A stretch of 43,696 nucleotides of DNA from an uncultured Dialister sp. (GTDB lineage Bacteria > Bacillota > Negativicutes > Veillonellales > Dialisteraceae): the NCBI RefSeq assembly GCF_900538805.1, contig NZ_UPZP01000006.1, forward strand, positions 1 to 43,696, read 5' to 3'. The first letter of the stretch is position 1. Each line of letters begins with the position of its first letter. A program made the position numbers and the translations under genes. A model generated the notes under the pieces. It did not search any database, had not been told where the DNA came from, and saw nothing but the letters and a program-made list of their open reading frames with translations. Of this stretch, positions 23,896 to 31,863 are shown one piece after another.

Positions 23896-24843
23896 ATGAA
23901 TATGGATTTTGACATCCCCGATATTACAGAAAACGCAGGAAAAGCCGCCGGCGGCGGAAAGCACAGGAAACCCAGAAGAGCCGGTAAAATCCGCCTGGGC
24001 GACAGCCTTAGAAGCCTTTCCAAGGAATACACCGCCACCAGGGAAAAGGTGGACGAAGACAAACATATTGAATTCTACTCCCTCTCCGAAGGGCAGGAAA
24101 AATTCCCATTTTACGGTATGGAAGTATCCATCATCGGCGTGTGCATCCGGAATAAGAAAACCGCCGCCATTTACATGGAACTCCCTGCGGATAAAAGACA
24201 GGACTTCATCAAGAAGATTTCCGAATCCGAGGGGGAAGGAGAGGACGCCCAGGGCTTGACCATCTTCTCCGACACCGTCACCTCCATCTTCGTGACCAAG
24301 CCGGACAAAGGAGAAAAGGTGGTCACCATCGCCCTCATGGACAGCGAGGAAGCCAAAGTGCTTTCCGACAACGAAGCCATCGAAGAGGCGGCAGCGGAAG
24401 AGGCCAAAGGAGTGGGCCATAAAATCTTCAAAACCTACTTTAACCCCGTAGGCCGCATGAGCCGCCGGTCTTATATCCCCAAAATGCTGGGCGCCGGCAT
24501 ACCGGCGGCAGCGCTTTTTTCCTTCACCTGCCTGAAACCGGAGCTCTTTGAAGGAGACCTGAACCTTTACATCTTTACATTCCTGGTACTGGGGACCCTC
24601 TGCTTCATATCCCTCATCAGCCTGGCCATGCGCCGCCTCTCCGATATCGGACTCTCCCATCTCTACTACTGGGCCTTCTTCCTTATCCTCTTTGCCATCA
24701 ACCAGCTGGGCGGGCAGTTCCTGGGAAGCGAACTCATGGCCACCAGGGTGGTGGCAGTGATCTTCATGATTGCCGTGGTGCTCCTTGCCTTCTTCCCGGG
24801 AGAAAAGAAAAAGAACAAGTACGGCCCCGTGCCGAAGGACTGA
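23896..24843 (+). CDS. DUF805-domain membrane protein with unknown N-terminal domain
   Basis: 315 aa from the ATG 9 bases after AAGGAG; an in-frame TTG 12 codons earlier has no ribosome site. Residues ~1-185 are soluble and charged with a beta-rich middle (FPFYGMEVSIIGVCIRNKKT), not recognised. Residues ~188-310 match DUF805: FNPVGRMSRRSYI, then four hydrophobic segments and the family block AMRRLSDIGLSHLYYW (usually RLHDIG), ending with a charged tail. Function of DUF805 is unknown. It stands alone. Confidence 0.7.
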   Translation: MNMDFDIPDITENAGKAAGGGKHRKPRRAGKIRLGDSLRSLSKEYTATREKVDEDKHIEFYSLSEGQEKFPFYGMEVSIIGVCIRNKKTAAIYMELPADKRQDFIKKISESEGEGEDAQGLTIFSDTVTSIFVTKPDKGEKVVTIALMDSEEAKVLSDNEAIEEAAAEEAKGVGHKIFKTYFNPVGRMSRRSYIPKMLGAGIPAAALFSFTCLKPELFEGDLNLYIFTFLVLGTLCFISLISLAMRRLSDIGLSHLYYWAFFLILFAINQLGGQFLGSELMATRVVAVIFMIAVVLLAFFPGEKKKNKYGPVPKD

Positions 24844-25176
24844 GGGAACCGCTTCCGGCTTTCGGCTATAGGCTGTCCGCTTTCCACAGCGTCTTTGTGT
24901 CTTATTAACCAGCTCGTCGTGCCGCGGACACAGAAAAGGGAAGCCGCCGATGGGCACTATCTTTACGCCGACTGGTATTTATCAAAGAATGTGTCATTCC
25001 CAGCACATACCAAGATTCTTCGCCTTCGGCTTAGAATGACGATGGGGTCGGGAAGGTTATCCCGTAACGCTGACTTTATACTCATCGCCGCGAAGCGGCG
25101 ATACCACCACCCTCTGCACCCTCTGAACCTTTTGAACCCGGGCCGCCTTTGGCGGCCCCACAGGCCCTGCACACAT
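24844..25176. repeat. Intergenic mosaic, copy between DUF805 gene and tRNA
   Basis: In order: 7-bp-type tract (CCGCTTCCGGCTTTCGGC, 24850-24888), a degenerate ~90-bp unit (CCGACTGGTATTTATC ... AAGATTCTTCGCC ... AGAATGACG, about 24967-25043), the block ATCCCGTAACGCTGACT (25057-25073), hairpin TCGCCGC-gaa-GCGGCGA, a CCACCACCCTCTGCACCCTC tract, and hairpin GGCCGCC-ttt-GGCGGCC. The same order recurs at 27069-27340. No gene seen. Confidence 0.75.
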
Positions 25177-25207
25177 CAAAAAAAGCTCCTGGAATCCAGG
25201 AGCTTTT
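25177..25207 (-). terminator. Terminator of the tRNA gene
   Basis: On the minus strand a perfect 12-bp stem (AAAAGCTCCTGG / CCAGGAGCTTTT) with a three-base loop runs into seven T residues, eight bases after the CCA end of the tRNA. Confidence 0.9.
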
Positions 25208-25214
25208 CTATTGC

Positions 25215-25290
25215 TGGAGGCGGTGCCCGGAGTTGAACACGGGGATAAGGGCCTTGCAGGGCCCACGCCTTAGCGCTTGGCTACACCGCC
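25215..25290 (-). tRNA. tRNA-Cys (GCA), structurally atypical
   Basis: On the minus strand, 72 nt plus encoded TCCA. The acceptor GGCGGTG/CACCGCC is perfect, the D stem is GCC/GGC, the anticodon is GCA and the discriminator is U, as in tRNA-Cys. Three oddities: the 5-bp anticodon stem GGGCC/GGCCC is perfect but encloses only six bases (CTGCAA) instead of seven; the second G of the conserved D-loop GG is C (AAGCGCTAA); and the T stem CCCG(T)G/CCGGG has one extra bulged base. The T loop TTCAACT is normal. It has its own promoter and a strong terminator, so it looks expressed. It may be a specialised variant, a decaying copy, or contain sequence errors; a normal tRNA-Cys may exist elsewhere. Confidence 0.8.
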
Positions 25291-25307
25291 ATAAATCTGA
25301 CTTTTCC

Positions 25308-25336
25308 AGTATATCGCAGATTTTCGAAAAAGTAAA
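25308..25336 (-). promoter_or_regulatory. Promoter of the tRNA-Cys-like gene
   Basis: Minus strand: TTTACT (25331-25336), 17-base spacer, TATACT (25308-25313); 17 bases lie between the -10 and the tRNA 5' end. Confidence 0.65.
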
Positions 25337-25396
25337 GGCGGTTATGAGTTAATTGCTATATAGAAACGATTGTATGAGGGAAAAGCATAGATAATA

Positions 25397-26839
25397 TTAC
25401 CGTATCCACAGGGTGTATTGACCGGGGACGCTGATGCGGGCAGCTTCTTCTGTTTCATTATAGGTCACCAGGAAGGGGGAGCGGCTGTTGTCCTTGGTAA
25501 TCAGGATGGCGCTCTGATCGTTGACCAGCTTTTCCTCTGCAATGAAGGGCATCACGTTCTTGGCATTCCAGGACAGGGTGCCCGGTTCCATGGAAGCAAT
25601 CTGGTCTCCCGGCTCGGCGCGGTAGATGGTCTTTCCGCTGTAGAAGACGGCGGAGGTGCGGTAATCATCCAGGAAGGCGATGGTCTTTCCGGTGGTGTCC
25701 AGATGGGCCAGGGCTTCGCCTATTTCTTTGCCGGAATGGGAAAGCATGATGGTAGGAGCCACTGCGATAGCTAGCACTGTGTACACTACGCCGCAGGCAA
25801 GAGCGGCCTTCTGGATGCGGAATTCATGGTCTTTGTAAAGGACGGCGGTAAGGGTGGACATGGAGAACAGGGCGGGGAAGGTGTAGGTGGTGTACTTGGT
25901 GGCTACCAGCTGGAAGAAACCGAATACCACGAAGGCGTAAATCAGAAGCAGCTGGGTGGAATCATCGGCGCTCCGAAGGTCCAGCTTCTTTTCCTTCCAG
26001 CGGCGGTACAGGGAGTAGGGGATGAAGAAGCTCCAGGGAGCAAAGCCAACGAAGTAAATGATGATGTAGAAATACCACTTGTTGTGGGAAGGATGTTCGG
26101 ACACCGTGGCACGGAGCACATTGTGCACGCCGATGAAGTTCAGGAGGAAATCATTTCCGTGGAGATAGCACATGGTGCCGTACCAGGCGCCGGCAATAAC
26201 GGTAAAGATAGCAAGACCGGAAAAGAGATGCACATGGGTCATTTCCTTCAGGTCCTTCTTGTAAAGAAGGAAGAGCAGGCAGGCCAGGCCCGGCAGGAGG
26301 ATACCGATGGGGCCCTTGGTGAGGGTGGCCAGGGCGGCAAATATGTAGCACAGGAAATAGTATTTCCTGTTTTCCGAATAGCCCAGATAGAAGAAGGCAA
26401 TGGCGGCGCTCATGAAAAGGAAAAGGGTGGAGTCCGTAATCACCGCTTTGGAAAGAATCCAGTATTCTAAGGAAGTGGCAAGGACGATGGCGGAAAGCCA
26501 GCCTGTCTTTTCTCCGTAGGTGCGGCGGGCAAACCAGTAGGTAAAGAGCACGGAGGCGGAGCCCAGAATGGCAGCGGGCAGGCGGGCGGCCATTTCATTG
26601 AAGCCGAATAGGGCAAAGGAAAGGGCCAGCTCCCAGTAATAGAAAATGGGCTTATCGTACCAGTAGCGCCCGTAAATCTGGGGAGAAATCCAGTCGCCGG
26701 AAAGGACCATTTCCTTGGCGGTTAATGCGTAATTAGACTCCGCCGTATCCGTAACGGCCAGAAGCTGGTTCCCTGCCAGGTACAGGATGAGCGTAAAAAT
26801 CAAAAGGGATACATAGGGGTGGCTGCGAATGGTTTTCAT
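25397..26839 (-). CDS. GT39 / ArnT-like lipid-linked glycosyltransferase
   Basis: 480 aa from the second of two adjacent ATGs (GGAGG lies 7 bases before it and only 4 before the first, at 26842). About eleven hydrophobic segments. The first periplasmic loop has TDTAESNYALTAKEMVLSGD, with the acidic pair typical of the GT-C/PMT fold, then YWYDKPIFYYW. ArnT relatives transfer a sugar from undecaprenyl phosphate to lipid A or other envelope acceptors on the outer face of the inner membrane. The C-terminal ~120 residues form a soluble periplasmic domain. Donor and acceptor are unknown. It stands alone between two copies of the same repeat mosaic. Confidence 0.8.
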   Translation of the reverse strand: MKTIRSHPYVSLLIFTLILYLAGNQLLAVTDTAESNYALTAKEMVLSGDWISPQIYGRYWYDKPIFYYWELALSFALFGFNEMAARLPAAILGSASVLFTYWFARRTYGEKTGWLSAIVLATSLEYWILSKAVITDSTLFLFMSAAIAFFYLGYSENRKYYFLCYIFAALATLTKGPIGILLPGLACLLFLLYKKDLKEMTHVHLFSGLAIFTVIAGAWYGTMCYLHGNDFLLNFIGVHNVLRATVSEHPSHNKWYFYIIIYFVGFAPWSFFIPYSLYRRWKEKKLDLRSADDSTQLLLIYAFVVFGFFQLVATKYTTYTFPALFSMSTLTAVLYKDHEFRIQKAALACGVVYTVLAIAVAPTIMLSHSGKEIGEALAHLDTTGKTIAFLDDYRTSAVFYSGKTIYRAEPGDQIASMEPGTLSWNAKNVMPFIAEEKLVNDQSAILITKDNSRSPFLVTYNETEEAARISVPGQYTLWIR

Positions 26840-26988
26840 CATTTTTCCTCCAAAGTCATGGGATGAAATATTGTTTCTTCACCATGTACTTTACAGGACC
26901 GATGTAAATGAATCTGTATGTAAGGTTAAATAAAAAATAAACTGGAAAAAATACAGGTTGCAGGTTTCCACTGTGGTTTGTATGATAA

Positions 26989-27068
26989 GGCTGGTGAGCT
27001 AGTGAGCTAGTGAGCTAGTGAGCTAGTGGGCTGGTGAGCTAGTGAACTAGTGGGCTGGTGGGCTGGTG
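26989..27068 (+). repeat. Degenerate 8-bp tandem array (TGAGCTAG)
   Basis: About ten units of TGAGCTAG / TGGGCTGG in 8-base phase, the same family as 7431-7568. Lies about 150 bases upstream of the glycosyltransferase start (minus strand), in its likely promoter region. Confidence 0.85.
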
Positions 27069-27340
27069 AAACGGCTGCCTGCTTACCGCTTTCCGCTTAC
27101 CGCAGATGCCTTTCCGCCGATTGGTATTTATCAGGAGAAGAGTCACTCAGGCCATGTACCGAGATTCTTCGCCTGCGGCTCAGAATGACGGGTCCGGCGG
27201 GAAGTAAATCCCGTAACGCTGACTATAAATTGCGGCGCCAGCCGCCACCACAACCCTCGGGCCAAAGGCCCGTCAAACCTAAGAACCCTCCGGCGAAAAG
27301 CCGGTCAATCTTAAGAACCTTTCCCCTCTGAACTCTTTAT
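27069..27340. repeat. Intergenic mosaic, copy upstream of the histidine kinase
   Basis: Module order as at 24844-25176: CCGCTTACCGC-type 7-mers, a degenerate ~90-bp unit with CCGATTGGTATTTATC and GAGATTCTTCGCC (about 27117-27200), ATCCCGTAACGCTGACT (27208-27224), hairpins GGCGCCAGCCGCC, CGGGCC-aaa-GGCCCG and CCGGC-gaaaa-GCCGG, then a CCTCTGAACTC tract. A TATAAT at 27338-27343 may serve the kinase gene, but no good -35 is visible. Confidence 0.7.
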
Positions 27341-27385
27341 AATCTATAGTCCCTTTTCTATTCCAGGAGATACCCAGGAGATACT

Positions 27386-28882
27386 ATGACCATACGCAAA
27401 AGTTTGATTTTAAGCCATATCGTGGTGTGTATTCTTCCCTTTCTCATGACCTTCTTCGTGCTGGCTCTCGCCTTTGCGGGACTTCTTCTCTATGCGGCCA
27501 GTGGAAACCATGTGATAGCGGAGAGCGGATTCCAGTTTAATGTGATGACTCAGATCCTCCGGACCACCGTATTTCACAGTCTCCGCCATAATGATTCCCT
27601 CTCCCGGTATGCCTGGGTCATGGAAATCACGGATCCCGTGGCTACCTATGTGGTGGTGGAAAAGGAGGGAATCCCTCTTTACAGCTACGGTAATGAGGCA
27701 AAGGGCAGGAAGGATGTGAAAATCCTTCGGAATGAAGGGGTGATGGACCGGCTGGACGGAAGGGACGGGAACGGTATTTACAGCGTCACCGATGAGCCCT
27801 GGTACCGGTTCGCGGAAAAGGAAACCATCCGGAACGAAACGTACCATCTTTATATCATGGCCCACCATCCCCGGGAAAGAAATGACGGCGCCATTGAAAA
27901 GGCGGTGCGGGGGGTGGCTCGTTTTATCCTGATTGCTCTCTTTATATTTATCCTGATGACCAGTTATTTCCTGTCCCGCTTTATTATCAGACGCATCATG
28001 GCTCCCTTGAAGGAACTGGAACGGGGAGCGGAGGAGGTGCGGCAGGGAAATCTTTCGGTGCATCTGGATTATGACAGGAATGATGAATTTACGCCTGCCA
28101 TAGATACATTTAATGTGATGGCCTGGCGGCTGAAGCAGTCGCTGGAGGAAAAGGAGCAGGATGAGGAAAGAAGGAAGGAGCTCATTGCTTCCATTTCCCA
28201 TGACATCCGGACGCCCCTTACGTCCATCAAGGCCTATGTGGAGGGGCTCATGGACCATGTGGCTTCCACGCCGGCCATGCAGGAGCGGTATCTCCAGGTT
28301 ATCCGCAGGAAGGCGGATGTGCTGGAGCGGCTGGTGGAGCAGCTGCTGCTTCTGACGAAAATGGATATCGGTGAAAAGGCGCTCCCCACAAAGTCCCTGG
28401 ATCTTTCCCTGCTGGTGGACCAGTTCGTGGAGGAAAACCGACTGAACTGGGGAAAGAACGGCGCCGATTTCACCATAGATGCAAAGGAACCGGTGAAGGT
28501 GGAAGGAAATCTTCTTCTTCTGGAACGGGTGGTGGAGAACCTGGTTTCCAACAGCATCCGCTATAAGACGGAGGACCGGGTGCATATTACCGTCCGTGTG
28601 TCCAAAGCGGAGGGGAAGGCCCTTCTCTCCCTGTCCGATGACGGTCCCGGCGTGCCGAAGGAAGCCCTCAGCCGCCTTCAGGAAGCCTTCTTCCGCACCG
28701 ATAAGGCAAGAAGCTGGACAGATAAGGGAAGCGGCCTGGGTCTTTCCTTCGTGGAGAGGGCGGTGCACCTCATGAAGGGCACCCTTACATTCAGCAATCA
28801 GGCTCCCCATGGCCTGAAGGTGGATATTACATTACCATTGGAGGATACAAATGGCAAAACGCATACTGATAGTGGAAGATGA
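27386..28882 (+). CDS. Membrane sensor histidine kinase
   Basis: 498 aa. TM1 about 7-37, an extracytoplasmic sensor domain to about 177, TM2 178-200, HAMP about 200-253, HisKA with phospho-accepting H272 (ISHDIRTPLTSIKAY) and HATPase_c with N389 (ENLVSNSIRYK), DDGPG (418-422) and GSGLGL (448-453). Complete and probably active. The sensor domain is not recognised. The response regulator begins inside its last 11 codons in another frame. AGGAG repeats (CAGGAGATAC twice) precede the ATG. Confidence 0.93.
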   Translation: MTIRKSLILSHIVVCILPFLMTFFVLALAFAGLLLYAASGNHVIAESGFQFNVMTQILRTTVFHSLRHNDSLSRYAWVMEITDPVATYVVVEKEGIPLYSYGNEAKGRKDVKILRNEGVMDRLDGRDGNGIYSVTDEPWYRFAEKETIRNETYHLYIMAHHPRERNDGAIEKAVRGVARFILIALFIFILMTSYFLSRFIIRRIMAPLKELERGAEEVRQGNLSVHLDYDRNDEFTPAIDTFNVMAWRLKQSLEEKEQDEERRKELIASISHDIRTPLTSIKAYVEGLMDHVASTPAMQERYLQVIRRKADVLERLVEQLLLLTKMDIGEKALPTKSLDLSLLVDQFVEENRLNWGKNGADFTIDAKEPVKVEGNLLLLERVVENLVSNSIRYKTEDRVHITVRVSKAEGKALLSLSDDGPGVPKEALSRLQEAFFRTDKARSWTDKGSGLGLSFVERAVHLMKGTLTFSNQAPHGLKVDITLPLEDTNGKTHTDSGR

Positions 28883-29540
28883 TGATGATATTGCATCCAT
28901 TGAAAGGGATTACCTGGAGGTGGGAGGCTATGAGGTGACGGTGGAGGAAAACGGCACCGCCGGATTGGCAGAAGCCTTGACCGGTGATTATGACCTGATC
29001 CTTTTGGACATCATGCTGCCCGGTATGGACGGCTTCCAGATTGTAAGGAAGCTTCGGGACAAGGTGGATATTCCCATCATGATGGTTACCGCCAGAAGAA
29101 GCGATATCGATAAAATCAGGGGCCTTGGCTTTGGCGCCGACGATTACATCGAAAAGCCCTTCTCCCCCGGCGTGCTGGTGGCAAAGGTGAAGTCCCAGCT
29201 GGCCCAGTATGAAAGGCTGAAAGGAAAGAGTGGGGACAAAAAGAAAATCAGCATCAGCGGCATTACCCTGGAGCCTGATACCCACCGCATTTTCGTAAAG
29301 GGGGAGGAAAAGGTGCTGCCCAATAAGGAGTTCCAGCTGCTGGAATTCCTCATGGTTCACGCCGATGTGGTGTACAGCAGGGAGTCCCTCTATACCAGAA
29401 TCTGGGGCATGGATTCCCTTGGAAATACGTCCACCGTACCGGTGCATATCAACCGTCTCCGGGAGGCGGTGGAGGAGGACCCCTCCAATCCGAAGCACAT
29501 TCTTACCATCTGGGGTGTGGGATATAAATTCAAACCGTGA
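28851..29540 (+). CDS. OmpR/PhoB-family response regulator
   Basis: 229 aa. Receiver with acidic pocket E9-D10-D11, phospho-acceptor D53 (LLDIMLPGMD), T81 region and K103 (YIEKPF); winged-helix domain from about 130 (LPNKEFQLLEFLMVHADVVY ... VPVHINRLREAVEEDP). Partner of the kinase: the genes overlap by 32 bases, with the regulator's GGAGG inside the kinase gene, so translation is likely coupled. Kinase-before-regulator order is less common than the reverse. Targets are unknown; the AEC permeases follow after a terminator. Confidence 0.93.
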   Translation: MAKRILIVEDDDDIASIERDYLEVGGYEVTVEENGTAGLAEALTGDYDLILLDIMLPGMDGFQIVRKLRDKVDIPIMMVTARRSDIDKIRGLGFGADDYIEKPFSPGVLVAKVKSQLAQYERLKGKSGDKKKISISGITLEPDTHRIFVKGEEKVLPNKEFQLLEFLMVHADVVYSRESLYTRIWGMDSLGNTSTVPVHINRLREAVEEDPSNPKHILTIWGVGYKFKP

Positions 29541-29565
29541 AGGGAGGAAAATTTCTTTTCCTGCA

Positions 29566-29613
29566 GGGCAAATCGTTGTATACTAAAGTGTACAAATGAT
29601 TTGCCCTTTTATT
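29566..29613 (+). terminator. Terminator after the two-component pair
   Basis: GGGCAAATC (29566-29574) pairs with GATTTGCCC (29598-29606); the interior TTGTATAC/GTGTACAA extends the stem around a short loop, followed by T-rich sequence. Confidence 0.85.
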
Positions 29614-29637
29614 TTTTTAAGGAGAAATACCGCTTCC

Positions 29638-30615
29638 ATGATGATACTTTTATCCATTCTGTGGAATGATATCCTGCCCCTCTTTGTTTTCATCGGGGCG
29701 GGATGGTTTCTGGACAGTAAATTCAAAATCGATATTTCCACCTACAGCCGACTTACGGTGATGGTGGTGCTGCCCTGCTTTATCTTTTTCAGCCTCTACC
29801 AGTACAGCGGCGGCAGCGGGGAGCTGATGGCGGCGCTGGCGGCCATACTCCTTCTGGTGCTGCAGTATCTCCTGTCTGCGGGAGCGGGGAAGCTCCTTCA
29901 TCTGGGAAATAGAGAAGGCGCCTTCCGGGCGGTTTCTTCCTTCTCCAATTCCGGACACATCGGTGCGGCCCTGGTGATGCTCATTTACACCCATCCGCCC
30001 TTTGCGGAAGGAAGCAGCCATCCCTATGTGGCGGAAGCCCTTGGCACCATGGCGGTGCTCATGATTGTCATGAATATGGCGGTGAATGTGCTGGGAGCAG
30101 CTCTCATCCGAAGCGGCGGCGCCTCTTTTTCCGATTTCCTCCGCTATCTTTTGAAAATGCCGGCCCTCTATGCAGCCCTTCTGGCGGTACTGGTGCGCAT
30201 GGCAGGCATTCCGCTGGAACACACCTTCCTGTGGCCGGTACTGCAGCATTTCAACGGTGCCTTCATCGTGCTCATCACTGTCACCATAGGTCTTGAACTT
30301 CACCGGAGCCATCTCCGGAAACCCGATGGGGCCATGGCGGCAGCAGCCATTTTAAAGCTCCTTGTTTCGCCACTCCTTGCCCTGGGAATCATGGCTCTGT
30401 TTTCCGCTTTACTTCCTGTGAGTCCTGTGGCAAAACAGGTATTTTTCCTTTACGCCGCCATTCCGTCCTCCATGGCTCTTATCATTTACAGCGTGGAGTA
30501 TAAGAACCATCCTGATTTCGTGACAGGTTCGGTGCTCTTTAACACGGTGGCCGGCGCCCTCACCGTGACCGGCGCCATTTATCTTTCCCGCATTCTTTTT
30601 CCCATAGGCCTGTAA
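29638..30615 (+). CDS. AEC-family permease, first of a tandem pair
   Basis: 325 aa from the ATG at 29638; the frame is open further upstream, but that part is the terminator hairpin. AAGGAG lies 13 bases upstream, a long spacing. Ten hydrophobic segments in two five-helix halves; family marks are VVLPCFIFFSLYQY early and SSFSNSGHIGAALVM at the crossover. AEC (auxin efflux carrier-like) proteins export or import organic acids such as malate; the substrate here is unknown. Ten bases before a paralogue. Confidence 0.85.
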   Translation: MMILLSILWNDILPLFVFIGAGWFLDSKFKIDISTYSRLTVMVVLPCFIFFSLYQYSGGSGELMAALAAILLLVLQYLLSAGAGKLLHLGNREGAFRAVSSFSNSGHIGAALVMLIYTHPPFAEGSSHPYVAEALGTMAVLMIVMNMAVNVLGAALIRSGGASFSDFLRYLLKMPALYAALLAVLVRMAGIPLEHTFLWPVLQHFNGAFIVLITVTIGLELHRSHLRKPDGAMAAAAILKLLVSPLLALGIMALFSALLPVSPVAKQVFFLYAAIPSSMALIIYSVEYKNHPDFVTGSVLFNTVAGALTVTGAIYLSRILFPIGL

Positions 30616-30624
30616 GGAGGCAGC

Positions 30625-31602
30625 ATGGCATTTTTACAGATTATTTCCGACAATATCCTGCCCCTTCTGATATTCGTAGCCATCGGCTACTTCATGGACC
30701 GGCGCTACCACATGGACGTGGCATCTCTCACCAAGCTCACCTTTTACGTGGTGCTGCCCTGCTTCATTTTCTACAGCATTTATGTGGCTAAAATCGATAT
30801 GTCCATGCTCCACGTGTTTCTCCTCTCCTTTGCGCTCATGATGATTCTGGGGGTCATCAGCACGGTGGTGGGAAAGATTCGGGGATTCTCCGTTTCCAAG
30901 ACCGAAGCCTTTAAGAACGGCACCATGTTCTCCAACAATGGAAATATCGGCATCGCCCTGATTGCCCTTGTCTTTTCCAACGCCCCCTACGTGGTGGATG
31001 GAAAGACTCCCTACCTGGCCGTGGCCAGCGCGGCGGCTACCATGATGCTGGTGCAGATGAACATGTGCCTCAACACATTGGGGCTCTACCAGGCGGGCAA
31101 AGGAAAGCTCACGCCCCGGGACGCCCTGTCCGTGGTGTTCCATATGCCCGTCATCTATACGCTGGTGGCGGTCTTTACCATCAAGTATTCCGGTTTTGAC
31201 ATGACATCCACCTTCCTCTGGCCCATTTTCCAGAACTGCGCTTCCGCCCTGGTGGCCATCGTCATGATTGCCCTGGGCATGCAGATTCACCGGAGCAAAA
31301 TCTCCTTCGGCGACATGGATGCCTGGCTGGGCAGCTTCGTCCGCCTGGTGGTGGCGCCGGTGGTGGCGTTCCTGCTCATTTATTTTTGGAAATTCATGGG
31401 TGTCTCCTTCGCGCCGGCCGTATGCCAGACCATCCTCATCATGGCCTCCGTTCCGGCGGCGGTGAATTCGGTGCTCTACGCCGTGGAATTCCACAACTGC
31501 GAAGACTTCGCCACGGAACTGGTTATGATGAGCACTTTTCTCTCCTGCATTACCATGACAGGCACCATTTATCTTGCCCGCATCCTGTTTCCTATTTTGT
31601 AA
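30625..31602 (+). CDS. AEC-family permease, second of a tandem pair
   Basis: 325 aa, same length and layout as its neighbour (WNDILPLF/SDNILPLL starts; VVLPCFIFYSIYV; MFSNNGNIGIALI). AAGGAGG lies 7 bases before ATG. The two proteins are clearly homologous but well diverged, so the duplication is old or they came separately. They could act on different substrates or as a heteromer; this is inference. Confidence 0.87.
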   Translation: MAFLQIISDNILPLLIFVAIGYFMDRRYHMDVASLTKLTFYVVLPCFIFYSIYVAKIDMSMLHVFLLSFALMMILGVISTVVGKIRGFSVSKTEAFKNGTMFSNNGNIGIALIALVFSNAPYVVDGKTPYLAVASAAATMMLVQMNMCLNTLGLYQAGKGKLTPRDALSVVFHMPVIYTLVAVFTIKYSGFDMTSTFLWPIFQNCASALVAIVMIALGMQIHRSKISFGDMDAWLGSFVRLVVAPVVAFLLIYFWKFMGVSFAPAVCQTILIMASVPAAVNSVLYAVEFHNCEDFATELVMMSTFLSCITMTGTIYLARILFPIL

Positions 31603-31815
31603 AACATCCAAAAGCTGCACAGAATCATTAGAAATCCATAAGATTATCAGATGTGAGACAGCGCACTGTCATTTCGAGCGGAGGACAGCAGAGACATGAT
31701 AAAAATGTTTCATGAAGGCGGTGAAGAGGAGTCGAGAAATCTCATTCCGATATGGTGCAGGCCACAATGGGGCGGTGATACCACCTCCTCTGAACCTTTT
31801 GAACCCACGACTAAA
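31603..31815. other. Intergenic region with dispersed-repeat remnants
   Basis: 31662-31745 contains TGTCATTTCGAGCGGAGGAC and GAGTCGAGAAATCTCATTCC, which read like a diverged reverse-strand relative of the GAGATTCTTCGC...CAGAATGAC units. GGCGGTGATACCACC and CCTCTGAACCTTTTGAACC follow near 31770-31805. No gene. Confidence 0.5.
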
Positions 31816-31819
31816 AAAA

Positions 31820-31860
31820 GGCTGTGAAGAAATGTGAACATTTCTTCACAGCCCTTTTTT
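31820..31860. terminator. Bidirectional terminator between AEC and ECF genes
   Basis: Perfect 15-bp stem (GGCTGTGAAGAAATG / CATTTCTTCACAGCC) with loop TGAA; T-run on the plus strand after it and A-run before it, so it can end both converging units. Confidence 0.92.
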
Positions 31861-31863
31861 ATT

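Noticed and set aside
29596..29637. Upstream ATG giving the first AEC permease 14 extra residues
   Set aside because: That segment is the right arm of the two-component operon's terminator, and the added residues do not fit the family.
31662..31745. Possible tRNA or sRNA between the AEC permeases and the terminator
   Set aside because: The sequence matches the dispersed GAGAAATCTC/GAGATTCTTC repeat type and shows no cloverleaf or promoter.
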